64,000 nucleotides of DNA from Chamaea fasciata (GCA_029207755.1 JARCOQ010000008.1:23673021-23737020); one strand, 5' to 3'. Shown: positions 1-15,000, numbered from the stretch's first letter. Made by a program: numbers and translations. Notes: generated by a model from the sequence alone, not told the origin.

Positions 1-53
1 CTCCCTGAGGTACCGTGGCATTTGCACTTTCTCCTCATATTGTCCATCACCAC
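1..53 (-). CDS. WNT10A: WNT10A coding exon 4, first 53 bases only
   Basis: Reads [17 protein letters not shown] directly after a cag acceptor at 54-56. It contains the start of the conserved CKCHG-SGSC motif that carries the lipid-acceptor Ser. The rest of the exon lies beyond the left edge. Confidence 0.95.
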   Translation of the reverse strand, partial: MVMDNMRRKCKCHGTSG

Positions 54-3000
54 CTGGACAGGGAAGGAAGGACACAGAGGAGTTAGCATGAAGGAGACAC
101 ATTCTGGGGACTGGAGAAGCCACAATGGAGCTCTGTGTGGGTTGGCACTACGGGAACATCACGGGCTGGCATGAGTAGCCATCAAAGCTCTGGAACTGCA
201 AAGCCAGCAAGGCTGCACCCTGCTGCTGTGCCCAGTGCAACTCATGTCCCACACCCTGTCCCTTCCCATCCTGGCAATACCAACTGGCTTTCATGTTTCA
301 GCAAGGGACTGGCACCTAAAGGAGAGGGTGAGCTATTTGAGCACAGGAAGGGGAAGGAGCCTGGATCTCACCTCCCACTGCTGCTTGGCTCCAGCAGCAT
401 CAACCTGATCCTGGACCCCCGTTCAAAGCCAGCATGGTTGCATCTGTGCAGCCATTCTGGGACCCTCCCAGTGCAAGGGTCTCCCACACACCTCACCAGC
501 CAGTAGCACTGCAAGTGGGGCAGATGAGGGGATGCTTTTCCCTTCCCTTCCCCTCCCCTCCCCAAGGCCTTCATCCCATAAAGCTCCAGTTCTGGGAGTC
601 CTGGGAGCAGCTCTGCTTTTGGCTCTTGTCTGCTCTCCTTCAGCCAACCTGGCCACAGTGCCAGGGGGCTGAGGCACTGCCTCCCACCACCACCTGAATT
701 CCAAGCTGGGATCACATCCCTGATTTACAGTTTGTAGAGGCTGCAGTGTGGCCAATGCTATACATCCACTCCATTCAAGGGCAGGGTGCCTTGGATGGGC
801 TCTGCTGTAGTTAGGTCTAGCCTGAAAGCACAGCTTGTGCAGGGGCTAGAGGCCAGTGTGGAGTTCCTTGGATTTCCTGGGCAAGGCTACTTAGCCCCCA
901 GGTTGCATGCTGGGATCCCCTACATCCCCCATTCCTGTAAGGGATACTGCTGTGGCCAAGCCAAGAGGAACAGCTCATGCCCATCAATCTCCAGGGGCAC
1001 AACATGGCCATACATCCACTCTCCACACAGCCTGGAAAGAGTTTTTAATGTCCTCTGCTCTGTCCCAACAGGGATTCCCTACTGGGTTGTGTGCCCCCAT
1101 TTCCACATGCTCACACAAACTTCAGCAAGTTCCTTTCCCTTGTGGACACCCAAACCCCACCAGGAGTTCAGCTGGGGCTTGCAGACTATCACAGGCTGAT
1201 CCCCATACCCAGGCCCATGCCCCAAGGCTTGTGGGGGGATTCCAGGGGACATCTGTCCTTGTGGAGGGTGCTGTCCTACAATGCCAGTCCTGCCCAGCTA
1301 CCTATCTTCATGCCTGCCACATGTTGTCTGTTCCTGCCCCTTCCCTGGGAGGGACACATGTGACACGACTGCCTTGTTTAGGTAGGGGTGGGCAGTTTTT
1401 ATTCCTTGTTTTCTTATTTTTGAGTAAATCTCCAAGTTGCTAAGCAGTTATGGTAATGAAGGCAGGTCAGGGAAACACATCTGGAGCTTGGGGCACATGG
1501 TGGAGAGGTCTGGGCTGGGCTGGAGTTTGGCTTTCATCCTGCTGAGAGTCCTGCTCCTGCCAGAAAGAGCCTCCACCTCACAGGTAATGAGCTACCTGGC
1601 CTCTCCACCATGTCCTGGGTGTGCCAGCCAGGAACACCAGCTGCTTGCCACTGCTCTTGTCACTATCCCTGGGAACATACTGGCACTGGGACCACATCCT
1701 TTCCCACATTCCCTCCCTGCTGGCTTGGCTGGACCAGGAAAAATCTGTATACAGGGCTGTGGCTGGCAGGTTCACCATTGGGATGGATGGGATACTGGTG
1801 TGACAGCTGGACAGGGGTTCATTTGGGGTATAGCTGGTCGCAGCAGGGGCTGAAGAAGTCAAGCGTGGCCATCTCCATCACCCAAGCCATCACTGCTGAG
1901 CATCCCGAGCCCTAGAACCACAACACCCATCCACCTCTGACCAGCGATAGCTTGTTCTTTCCCTCCTGCACAGGCAGCACAGAGGGGACAGGACCCTGAC
2001 AGAGCTGGGAGATGCAGGCAGGGCCCATCTGAGTCTTGGCCCCATGCTTTTGTCATTGAATTTTCTGCATGCACCCTTACCCGTCCTTTCCCTGTCTCAT
2101 AGACACCCAAGTTCGATACATGCCCGGACTCGCTGGTGCTTTCTTTTGCACATTCCCAGCTCCTCCCAGGCACGCTCATAAGAGCTTTATCGTAGGTCTT
2201 TGTTGTGAGGGTAATGGGTAGTTCCTGGCTTGCTTTCATCCTCTGATCTGGTGAGTTAGGAGGACCTGCAAAGTCTCTTTCACAGTCCTGCTGCTCTTTG
2301 CTGGAGAGGTTGCTGCCTCCCAGGGATGCAGAACACCCACCTCAGTCTTGAGTTGGACCAAGCCATGATTATCCCAGGGCTTCCTATTCCTGAGGACCAA
2401 GGTCACCACTGCCACTATCAGAGGATGCTGCATGGCTGCAATCCCCTGCCCAGCTTCATAGCTGGATATAAAATGGAAAAATCAGTGTGTTTCTGCCTGG
2501 TTTCGAACCAGGGACCTTCCGCGTGTCAGGCGAACGTGATAACCACTACACTACAGAAACCCACATCTGATGGCACCTGGATGCCACCACTCATGGAATT
2601 GTCACCTCCCTCCAGCACTGTAGGGTCTGAGCTGGGAGACAGGCTAACCCACACCCACAGCACCCTCGGGATACACAGGAAACACAGAGAGGATGCTCAG
2701 AATCAGTGAAATGCTGGAGAGCTCCGGGTGCTACAGCTACTTTGTGCATGGAGAGGGATGGTGCATGGCAGGGCACGGCACGAGGCATGCATGTCCACAT
2801 CACTGCTCTGCTAAAGAGGTTCAAGCCTCAGGACTTGAAGGGGAGAACCACAGAGCTTCTGCAATCAGCACAACCATTCCTTTCCTGGAAAATCCAAGGA
2901 GATTGTTCCTTATTACAGCAGGAAAATTGCCCCTAGTAGTAAGTGAGTCTTGGGTGGGTGTGGGACCCACAGCACTGTTATAAGAGCAGGTGGGGAGCTG

Positions 3001-6000
3001 GAGAACCCATCCCCAGTGGGGGGGCCAGGACCAGCCCTGGAAATAAGCATGGCACCAACAGACACAGACCAGGCACAGCATCATCTTGTTCCAAAGCTGG
3101 GCACCCACAGCCATCACACATGGGCTCTCACTCTCGTCTCAACAAGGTCCCTGATCTGGGCAACCTGTCCAGGCATTTCTTCCCCACCTTCACAGGCACC
3201 GTTCCCTCCTTTATTCCTTTAGTCTTCTTCTGCCGCTTCTTCTAGCTCCCAGGCTTCTTTCATCAGTCCAGATCTTGTCTCTGAAGCCACCAAGAGCTGA
3301 CATTGCCAGTCCCATGCCTGCCTGCCCTCAAAGACAAGCAGACCCCAGGCATTTTCACTGTTACTGGATCCCACAGGAAATGTTTCGTGACATCCTGCCA
3401 GAGCAAATATTCCTCTCTCACCTTCCCTTCCTTCTGCAGGTTGTGAGGTTTCCCTTGGGAAACAGGGAACACAGATCACAGGTTTCTGAGTACTGCCAAG
3501 AGTCCCAGAGATCCAGGGCATGGAGAGATGTAGGGGAATCAGGATGAGTCCTGCAGTCAGAACTGGAATGGAGGTCTTGCCCAGATTGGGCCAGACCAGC
3601 CTGTAGAGGATTTAGCTGCCTAATACTGAGTAAGTTTTCACCATACACAAGCAAACAAAGCCAAAAAAATCAAAAGCTTTGGTATTCCCCAGGTATTTAC
3701 AGCTTGGCTAAACTGAGGTGTCTTCTCCAGGATGGTAAAGCTCAGCTCCAGCATCAAGGAAAGCCACACATTAAGATCTTGCTCTGCAGCATCCTCACCT
3801 CACAGCTGGCTTCAAACATGCTCAAAGCAAGAGGCACATCCAAATGCCTGAACTATCCCAAGGAAACATTCCCTGTGGAATTCTGACCTTTAATTATTTA
3901 TTTCTGCAGCCACTACACATCCCTTGGCACTGCCCTGGCAGCATGTGGCTGGGGTCTTGGGGACATGTCCTGTTGGATTCAATGGATGGGATCTCTCAGG
4001 CACCTGCTGTGAGCAAAAACAGGCAGGGAAATGCAGCCACCCTCCCAGCCGCTCCTGCCTGCATGCTCCTTGTCTCCAATATCAGGCTGCTTTTAAACCT
4101 CAGCTTCCAGACAGAGTGAGCTACTAATTAGTACCTTTAACAAGACCTGACATCGTAAGAATGGAGGGGAGGCTGTCCTGCTTGCCTGGACAGGCTCCAG
4201 CACACTGCTAGAGATGGGGGCAAGGCTGTGGTCTGTCACCTCTGCTCCCAAGAGCATGCTGTGTTTCCCAGCTGGTACAGGAGCCCACTGCCTAACTCAA
4301 TCTCATTCACATCTGCCTCCTCAGGGCAGTGGCTCCCTTTCTGGAGGCAGAGTCATGGCTGGGTGCTGCAGAATCTGTGCTGTGCCCCCGTGATGCCAGT
4401 GACTTTCTCCTCCCTGTCTTTAGCTTCCTCCCACTGCAGCTGCCCAACGCCAGTTCACCCAGTTCCGGAGAGGCAGGAGCCAAAATCATTGCTCTGCCAC
4501 CCCAGCAGCACCACTGCAGCACAGACAGGTGACAGTAGTCTGGGACAGTGTCCCTTGGCAAGGCCACAGCAGCAATGCAAGAGGTATTGTTCCCAGCATG
4601 TGTTTGATCGGCATATCCTTGCAGCCCTGTCCTGCTAAGGGCATCACTGCCTTTGTTCTGGGCAAGACTGGGTAGAGGGGGTGCCTTAAGGGCAATCCCG
4701 GACTCACAAATGGTTCCACAGCCACCAGCACGAGTCCCTCACAGCCTTCCCACACATGTCCCAGGAACCTTGTTCCCACCATCATTTCTCCACCACTGTC
4801 ACCAGTGCCCCACTCACCTGCCGGCCCACGCGGTTGTTGTGCAGCCGCATACGGGAGTGGATATCCCTGTAGGTTTCCCGGGAATCGAGAAAATCCTTGG
4901 AAAACTTCTCTCCATAGTCCACATCAGGGCTGCACCCTCCCCATTCCCAGGAGTCCTGGAGGCCAGGGGTCTCTGCCGGCATGTGCTCCATGTGCACCCC
5001 GTGCACCATGCCTTTGCCACGGTTCATGGCTTCCAGCTGGAGGCGGTGCAGCTTGCGCCGGAAAGCCTCCTCATCGCCACGGCGCTTCTGGTCACAGCCA
5101 CAGGCCTGCAGCTTCCCCAGGGCACAGGCGTTGGACACGGCGTGCACCACGCCGGCCGCCGCTATGGCGTAGGCAAAGGCGCTCTCCCGAAAGCCTGCAA
5201 GGAAGGAGACAGCGGGGCTCAGGCTGGGTGGTGTGACCCTGTGGGGGGCTGGATAAATTCAGCATCAGACTGTGGCATGGGGATTTGGAGGTTCAGCTTG
5301 TGTCTTGCTTTACCCTGGTGCTCCAGCTCCCACACAGGCCATGAGTGAATCCCCACTCTGCTCTCCAGCCTCATCCCCACCAGGACACACTGCTACCCTG
5401 AGGGCCAGCCCTCACCTGGCTGGGACCCCAGCTTCCACCATCACCCTGCTCTCACATCACTCCAGGAGATGCCACCACAGCACTGCTCAGGCATAAGCAT
5501 CATGGCTCTGATAGGAAAGGCAATCCCTCCTCCCCTCTCCACTCAGAGTTTCCTACTATACTGAATATAACGCTGCCTGAGAGATATTCCTGCTGAAGAA
5601 TAGGCCAGTTTTTCTTACTCATAGGGTGCAGATTAAGCAGTAAAAAGAGCAGGCTGCACTGCCTATCCAGCCCCATACATCTGCCCTTCCCACCCTGAAC
5701 CCTGCCAGGTCCCACAAGAAGCTCTAAATGTGCTACCACGCTGGGAAAAAATGAGCATCCCTAGTAAGTTAGAGTATGCTGTGACCACACCATGCACTGC
5801 CAGAGCCGGCAGCTGGTTGTCATTAAACGCTAGGGAGTGAGGACATCCACAAGTGTCATTAGCTGGAGACAGGGCAGATGGGGACAGGGACAGGTCTCAC
5901 AGAAGGGGTTCCATGGGGCTCCATGTAGCTGTGAGCAGGGGATGCCTGAGAATCTTTTGGCTTCACTGAAGCCAGGTGAGGATCCTCTCCTCCCTGGGAG

Positions 6001-9000
6001 TTTCTATTTTATTTGAAATGCGAAGTAATACTTTTGTTTGTGGTTCCTAGGTCAGGCGGGGAGCCTGCAGTGCCCTTTGCTTTGGTGCACAGTGACTGGC
6101 CCCAGCATGAGGCGAGCATGGAGGGAGAGCCAGATTTTGTGCCGTGGCATCACATGTGAATAAATAAATAGCTGGAGTTCCCAGCCTCTCTGCCTCTGTT
6201 GGACATGAACAGTTTGATTGGCCCTGACTTTGACACAGCTGAACAGACAACAGGTTTTAGGGTGTTTTCTTTACCAGATCCATGCCATCAAATGGGGGTC
6301 TTGGGTGAGCACCCTAAAGCTCTGCCAGCTCCCTTGCCTGTGCCACAGAGTCAGGAGAGGTGAGAGTGCAGCTGCTGCTGTCGCCCATCCTTGGCAGTGC
6401 TCCCCATCACGCATGTCTTCTCGGCGGTTCGCTGCCGCCCGCTGAGCAAATGCTATGATCTTATTAAAGGAAAATGAAATGCAGCCCGGAAACCTGCATT
6501 TAAAGTCGTGCTGCTCTTTTGTGTGTTAATTTGACACTGGTGCATTTAAAAAATTAACGAGGCGCTGCTTAAAAGCCAGCAGGAACCTCTCCCAGCTTCC
6601 CCTTGGTGTGGGACAAGCTTGCTCTCAGCCTGCCTCTTTCCATGCACAAGTTGAACAACATTTTTCAGCGGGCAGGTAATGGAGCTGCTGGTGCGTACGC
6701 TGTGCTGTGCAGCTTCCCCAGGGAGAGTACTGGCAGGCAGTGCCTGCAACACACCCACAGCGCTGCTGGAGCATGAAGGCCTACATCTGGGGAGCTTCAG
6801 TCCCCAGGTGAGCCGTGGAAGATGGAGAACCAGCGCAGAGAGGTCTCCTGGGTTCCCAAATCCTCCCTATGTCAGTTCTCTGATCCCACCATCTGGGCCA
6901 GCTTCAGCCCTTCATATGCCAAACCTGGGCACAGCCCAGTTTGTCACTGCCACCCTGCTGGACATCCCCAGCTCCTCGCACAGCCAGTGCCTGGGGACAG
7001 AGGCAGCAAACCCTTCACCTAGCAAAACACCCTCCTCTCAGCCCTGCCTCTTTCTCGCACATTTCTCCAGCCTAAAAAATAATTTCGAGGGTGGCATCTC
7101 CTTAAAATCCCTTCTGGAGCCCAGACACAAGCTCTACCCCACCCAGTCCGTCTAGCAAGCCTGTGTCCTTACAGGTAAAGAGGTCAGGTTGATTTGGCAC
7201 CCTCCATGGCTGGGAAACCCGTGGGTTAAAGCCCTAGTCCTTCTTCTTCCTCTAGTGCTTTCCAAGTACATGTGAGCTAATGGATGAAGTATGGGTCCTT
7301 GTCCCCGGAGCTGCCATCCCCCAGGTGGTGGGCAGGGGACAGACTGGCCCCCAGGACATGACATCACAGCATTCAGGAATTCTTGTTCCCATCTCATCAT
7401 GGTCCTTTCCCTGCTCAGCATCACTCTGACGGGCCCCACCATTCTTCCCTGCCTTCTCCCCTTCTTCCCTCACCTGCCCTCATGGGGAGCTGTGAGCAAA
7501 GGGGAGGAGGGGGTCAGGGCAGCACTGGGATCACAGCAGCCATGCCAGTACAGTTCTGCTAGGAGGTTCGGTTTACATTCCTTGCTCTACCCTAGCCACG
7601 CCAGAGACAGAGGATTGAAGCAAAGCAACGAGCAACATGGCTGCAGGCAACAACCACCCGCCTCGCGGGCTCAGCAAGGGTGGAAGCTTCCAGGAACCAC
7701 AGCTGAGACTGGCATGTAGTGGCCAGACCTGAGCCCTTTGGAGGGAGGCTCTTCAGCTACCCCAGCCACCTAAGACCTCAGCAGTGATTTTTGAGTCACC
7801 ATTTCCCTCTGGAGACCACAGAAGAGGTGTAGCTGTGGGAGGTACAAGAAGTATTGCATCCTGCAGGGAAGAGGGAATGGAGGACACAGTCCTGACACCA
7901 TCACAGGCATCCAGCCTGCTGTGTACTCAAAGACCATGCTAGGCAAGGAGGACAGATCTGAAATCTCTTCCTCAGGTCAAATCCCAAAACAGCTTTCCTA
8001 GCAGGGAAAGTTTTCCCTGTCAAGATGTGCCTACAAGATGGGGAGTCATTTAGCAAGACCTCAAGTCCAAGCACCACTGGCTGCACCATGGATGCTGCAG
8101 TTCCTCCATCTTTCAAGCAGATGTGCAATGAAGGCTACAGGGCTCAGGCACAGCTCCAGGCTCTACAGTCTGTAGACCAGGGAAAGCTGGAGTCATGGCC
8201 TTCCTCCCACCGCTCACCATCACATCCAGGCAGCAACTCTCTCCCAGCACCCATCACTGCAATGCCTGTGTGGCACTGAGGGAGCCAGCAGGACAGCCTC
8301 ATGTAGACCCACCCCAGGGTACCCCAGGAATGCTCAGCTGCCCCCTTCATGGCAATACCCCCCAGGAGTGGGGTGTAGCTGCCAGGAGCTGTGGGCACAT
8401 TGCCCCAGCTCTGATATAAGGCAGAGGAGAAATTCTCCCACCACCTCCTGCAAGGCCTGCCGAGACAGCCAGTCCCAACACGCTGCCTCTCCCCCAGCCC
8501 CGCTCCCTCCCCTCCCCTCTCCCTAATTAAACTGCAGGTGAACCTGCCAGGGTCTGGCCCAGCACCAGGCACTAAATGCCTCCCTGCAGATCCCAACTTG
8601 CCTCCCTGCACCTTCTTGAGCGTGCCAGGGACAGCCCGCAGCCTTCGCTCCTTGTCCACCCACAGCACTGAGAGAGCAGCCCTTGCTGCTGTGCAGGCTG
8701 CAGAGAGCCGAGCTCAGCCCCGCATGGCCAGGAATCCTGCCTGGCCCCAAGGTCTCACTTGCACCATCAGTGGGGAGAAGGCCCAGGGAATGGGGGAACC
8801 CACAGGGATGAAGCCAAGCATCCACAGCACCCGCATGTCCTTCAGGGCCAGGTGGGCAAAGCCCTGGGTTTGCCTGGGGGTACACAAAACCCTGCCAGCA
8901 GCCCAGCTGCAGGTGTGCCAGGCTAGGCGCTGCGGTCTGCGGGCACTGGAGCTTGGCTGGGGCTCTGCAGAGCTGGGTTCCAGGGTCCTGAGCTTGGCAG

Positions 9001-12000
9001 CATCTCCCTGGATAGCTGTAACAGCACCTGCCTCCCTCAGCACACAGCAAAGCTTCCCCAAGCTCTGTTTCACAGCTGGCTGGGCCCCAGCACCTGGTGT
9101 TTCTATCCTTGCAGGGAGTTCCCCACTCCCTGCTGGAAGAAATCAAGCTCTGGCCATGGCCATGCAGACTCCTTGTCCCCAGCGAGACCTTCTAAGGTGG
9201 GAACAGGGCATGGAAGCATCATCCATCTCTCCAAATGCTGCAGGAACCAAGAGATACTGCACTCCAGAGTCATGTGCCCTCCAACCATGAGCCTTTGAAG
9301 GCCTTCAAGGACATCCAGCCCCTCCATGGTGGGGGGGTCCTAATTTTTTCAGAGCTTCATGTAGATGGGGTTGGGGGTTAGGATGAGCAAAGGTGAATAG
9401 TCAGTCCCACAGCACACCTCAAACAGCCCCTGCCCAGCAGCCAGACAGTCCCAGCCCTGATGGCATTGTACCCACCCATGGCTGCACACGTACTGGACAA
9501 GGACCAAGACTCAGTGACCCACTACCATCTGCAGCTTGATTTTTGTCAGGCAACCAGGCATGGGTCAGCGCAGCCAAGCCACACAGTGCCTGGCAGCCCA
9601 CAGATGATGCGGTGGGACAATATACCAGGACAACAGCCATCCTCTCCAGTGAGGTGGACACAATTGTGCTGCTCACCCTTGGAGCAGGAGCAAGGAACCT
9701 ATTTCCACTGCTGATGTAGATGCAGCCACCTGCCTCCACCTTACTGCTCCCTCCCCCTATGTCTCCTGAGGCCAGGAGAGGATGTCTCTGTCAGACAGGC
9801 AAGCACATGGAAGGAGAGGGAGGTACAACAGAGAAGCATGGGACCAGGGACAGGAGAGTCCTGGCAGAAGTGACAGTGCCAGAGAATGGGCAGGAAGGTG
9901 GTGAGTACATAGGCAGCCAGCTGGGGAGCCAGGGAAGACTGGAGGAGGATTTGCAATAGCACTGTTGAGCATGGAGGGGACATGGGCCAAGGAAGATGGC
10001 GGGTGCAGATGGCACTGGAGACTCAAGAGAGGGTACAAGAACATCTCATACCCCAAGGCCACAGCATCAAAAGACCAGACCTAAAACACCCACAGACCAT
10101 GGCGTTGTCTCCAAAGAACCCAGTGGCTCTGTGAGAGCAGGGATGGTAAACTCCTGGGCACTGTCCCTGGCCTCCACTAACCTGCTGTTGTGCCTCACAG
10201 CCACTGTTTCCCATGCCTCAGGGATGGCAGCACCTTCCAGGTCTGTGCTCTGCCCAGCATGCTGTCAGCATCCCTGTCTCCAGCTATGGTGCTCTGAAGC
10301 CACCCCAGACTCCCAGCACTGTCCAATTTGAATCCTCTCCTTCCTGTCTCCTCAGGGCTTGCACTCAAACTTCTGGAATCAGCTCAGCAGGATGAGGAGA
10401 TGGGCACTCATTTGCCATTGTCCTCTTCTCTGTCCCCAGGGGATGTGGTCTCTGGCTCCACTGAGTGCCTGGATGCTGGGCAGAGTGTGGGACAGGCACC
10501 ATGGGATAGCTTGGAACAGTGTTGCATCCTGTCCAGCTCATGCCCACAATGGAGAAGATGTGAGAGATGCAGGAGGACAGGACAGAGTTGAGGAGTGGAG
10601 CCAAGCAGGGAGAGTGGCAGGGAGAAGCCAGCTACAAATAATTTAAAGTGAGATTCACGCACGGCTGAACTGATGGCAGAAGAAGTGGGAAAAGGAATGA
10701 AAGATTAAAGGGGTCTGTCACTTCGGGTTACAAACAATGATCCTACAAGCACGTTGCATTCCCAGGCACGGCAAGGACGAGGCAGGGCGCAAAGCAGAGA
10801 CCTGGTCCCTGGAGGTCAGATGCATTAAAGTCTGCAGCATGGAGCCTGCACCCCTCACTTCTACCACTTGCCTCTCCTCCAGCACTGAGCTCCTGAGATG
10901 CATCCCCTTCCTGATGGCTGTGCCTGTAACAGATGGAAGGCAAAGCTCAGAGCTCCAGCACTGTGATTGAGGGACATGAGTGGGTTCAAAGTGGGCCAGG
11001 GCTCCAGCATCAAGGCTTGCTCCATGGCAAATGGCTCCAAGCAATATGAGATACTTTGGATGCTTGGGGCTCATCCTGCAACCTCTGCTGCCGAAACAGG
11101 AGTTCGATGAGAGGCCTGCCTGCTGTGATGCTCCAGGTTTACCTCCATCCTGCCCTGCTGCTGGATGTTGTGTCTCCATTCCAGAGAAAGGGATCCCACC
11201 AATGCTGAGAGCATATGCTGAGCCATATCCAATAGCTCAAGACAGGGGCAGGAGTCCAGGGTCTGTGGGAGCTCCCGCATCCATCGGCCACAGCCGTGAC
11301 AGCAGGAAGGGCTGCAGGAGCATCTGAGACAGAAGTGAGGTGCAAGTCACTGAGGCCACCAGCAGACAAGGTGGACTGAGGGAGGGATGCAGGTCAATGC
11401 TCTCTGCTGCTGGTGCTTCTCACCCAGCTTGGTGGGACTCAGAGCAAGGAAGCTTGTCTGGGTGTGTGAGCAACTTGAGCCAGCAAGTTGGTGTCTCCTG
11501 CCGCCTGAGGAGACTAGAAGTGAACCGCATTCCTCAGAGGACCTGGAAATACCTCGATGCTTATCAGGGCTGACAGTCCCCACCCTTCCTGCCAGGCGCT
11601 AACCTGGGCACTGCTCACAGAGGGAAGAGACACTGCCCTTCTCCAGGCACTAAGGTCCTGACAGGGACCAGGGCTGCTCCATGGCAGGACCACAGCCCTG
11701 ATGCCACACATGCTCCGAGGTAGCATTCCACCCACTGAGGCTGTGCAGGCTGCCCTGGATGTGAGAAATCTTCAGACACGAAAATGTTTCTGTGATCCCC
11801 TCTCCAGCCTTCTCCCACTTGCTACAGCTGCCTGTGGGCTCCTGCCAGCACACTCCCCCAATGACATGTAAGCCTCAAGCTGCCAACCTCTCCTCTTTGA
11901 GACTCTCCTCATAGTCCCAGGGAAAGAAGATGCAAGATGGGGAAGGATGTTTGAAGAAGAGTGGATGATTGCAACTCTCTGCTGGGCATCAGGCTGAGAG

Positions 12001-15000
12001 GCTCACAAAGTGGGTATGTGAGCAGTTTCTTAGGTAGTTTTCACCTTTCTTGGGAGCTGGAGGAGTTGTATGTGTGCTGGGCACCTGGCCTGCCCTCAGC
12101 ACCCTGACTACTGGCCACTGGCACCATATTGTCCTTCCTGACCATGATTTGTGGCAATGGGCACTTAGAAATATACTCAGGCACAGGCCTCAAGAAAGGG
12201 TACTCAGGTGAAAAGATACATTCAAGTCCTCTAGAAGATCTCATCAGGTCACAACCCTAGCCTGCACCATACAGGCCAGCCCCTCTGCACCCCAGAGTCT
12301 GCTGGAGAGAGTATCAACCAGGGAGGTCCTGATATAGGCAGAGCCAGACATGACTGCGAGGGAGATGAGATCCTGGCACCAGGATCCTTGGCAGAATGTG
12401 GAGAGCTAGGAGAGTTCTCTCAGCAGTGTAGCTGGGGGCTCTGTGTGCAGGTGAGCTCCCAGGACAGCCTGTATCCCTGTCTCCTCTGCCATCATATTTT
12501 AGGGTCTCACAAAACAGAGCCCTTACCTCTCTGCACTGGAAAGCCAACACAAGGGCAGAACACCAGGGTAACAGGCTCACAGAGCTAGGTCCCACTAGTT
12601 ACAGGCATTTCAACTCATCACGGCACACTAAAACACCATCCCCAGAGCAGGACTGAGCCAAGATGCTCAACTGTATCCACCAAACCAAATCCCAGAGCAT
12701 GGTATCCACCTTCAGACCCACCAACTATGCTGTGCACCCATGGCACTGCTCCAAACACCAGCCTACACCACATGGGGAGAAGATGCCAGAAAGCAGGAGG
12801 GCCTGGAAAGAGCCTTAGGAGCAGGTGGAGCAGGTCAGGGAGAAGCAGCTCAGGACAAGGGCCAGTGCAGGTACAAAGGTGCATGGAGCAGCTTTGCCGT
12901 AGTGCAGTGCTCCTTCATCTGGCAGACTATAACATTTCTCTGCCTTCATCCACGGGGATGCTGAAGAGCTTGCCTCATCCCCTGGGCCAGGGAAGAGCTG
13001 TGCAGAGGCCCAGGGGGAACTCACAAGGGCTCCAGAGAGCAGGTGCTGGATAGTGAGACAGGAGGGGAACCGTCCAACCCTTACCTCTGCTGAAGATGAT
13101 GCTCTCATACGGAATCTTGTTTTTGGTCTCAAGGCTGGAGCAATTCCAGCGCTGGTCCCGGAACTGGTGCTGGCACTCATGGATGGCAATCTGGATACCC
13201 TGGATGGCCGAGGCGGTGACATCAGGGTGGCGCACACACACCTCCAGCTGCCGCCGCGTCAGCCCCGGCAGCGTCAGGCACACCGTGTTGGCATTCAACA
13301 CTGGCTCTGATGGCAGCTTCAGGCCCAGGATCTCATTGGAGCAGGAGCTGGGAGGGAAAAGGACACCCTTGAGCCCAGAGCAAGCAATGTGCCAACCACT
13401 TGGTTTTTCATTTGGGGAAGGGGAAAAGTCTGTGGGGGACACACACGGGAAAGGGAGACGCTTCTCAATCCACACTGAGCCCATTGCATATAGGGAAGTC
13501 TGGGAAAACCCTGTGCTCAATGGCAGCTCATCCAGGCAGAGATACCCAGCAGCACTGAGGCTGCAGTCCCCTCCAGAAACATAAGTACAGTACAGACACG
13601 CTGGCAGTCTTTGCCCAGCAGCAGTCAAATATGGCCATCCTGCCTCTGGAGCCCAGCATCTCCCAGGATTGCACTCTCTCTGTGTGCTCCCCCAGGGATC
13701 TCCCACACTGGCCATGTACTGCAGACTCTCAGCACGCATTGCCCCAGCTCGCCTTCCACAGAAAGTGTGGGTTTCCCCATGGGAGAATTGAGAGACCCTG
13801 GAGCAGGAGGCCCATTCCACATCTGGCTCCATCCCTGCTGCTGGCTGATTCCCTCCCTGCATCTCCTGTATCGCCCCAACACTGCTGGTCCTTGCAAGGG
13901 AGGAAAAAGGAGTGATCAGCCTTTTCTTTTCAGCTCAGCTGTGAAATATGGATCCAAGTACTGTGCCAAGTATCCTCAAGCTCCCAGCAACAGTCCCAAG
14001 TCCACTGTCACATCCTAGCTCCACTGAAGCAGATGCCTGTGTCCACAGAAGCACAGAGAGTAGCAAATGGATGGGTGCAAGGAGAGGCACATGGTCCATG
14101 GCAGGGGTACAGGTACTTACACAAACAGAGATGCTACCTGGGGAAATGAGAAAGTAGGTGGAGTGTGTGGAGATGGGATAAGGGATGTGGGGAGATAAAG
14201 CTTGTCCAGAAAGAGATGCCTAGAGCTAATATGGAGATACACATGACAGACAAATCTGGAGAAGGAGACAGCAGGAAGTGTTTGCTCAACTCCAGAGAAT
14301 GGCTTGAAGAACTCTGGGATAAACAGCGTCCAGGTGGAAGATCCACAAAGCAAGTAGCAGGCAGTGGGATGCTCAGCAGCATCCAGCATCTTGCAGCATG
14401 GTCCACTAGGAGCTCAGCACCACCCCACTGCATGTTCAGGAGAGCTTGGTCCCTGCTGGGAGCTCTTCCCAGGAAGGTCTCTCCCTGTTCTCTGGGACAG
14501 GCAAGAGCTGGGTCCCTGGGAGAAGCAAGGAGCTCAAAGCCCTTTGAACTTTGATTACAGAAACAAGACCTGGAGGAGGATGCTGGAGGAAGGACTGCAG
14601 CTGCCAGGTCTTGGGGAGAAGGGTTACTCTCCCTGTGTTCCCTCAAACCCTGCAAGCCTGGTTCAGGTACTTGGGCAGAAGCAGCTGTCAGGGGAGAAGC
14701 TCCCCAGCTCAGTGCTCACCCAGCTCTGGAGAGAGGGTTCAGCCCCAGTATCTCTGCTGAATTACAGCTTGCTCAGGGGAGAGGGAGAACTGTCAAGATC
14801 AGGCTGCTGCTTTCTCCAGCTTCCCAAGGGTGTTTATATCCATCCCACCACTTTCATGGGTAGTATTTGACTATGCCCCAGTGCAAATCCACAGTGACTT
14901 CAACAGGGAGAGTCAAGGTGGAGTGAAGAAGAGAGACAAAGGGTGTGCATCCCTCCAAAACCCCTACACAGGAGGGGAAACCTTCTTCCTGGTTTCCTGC

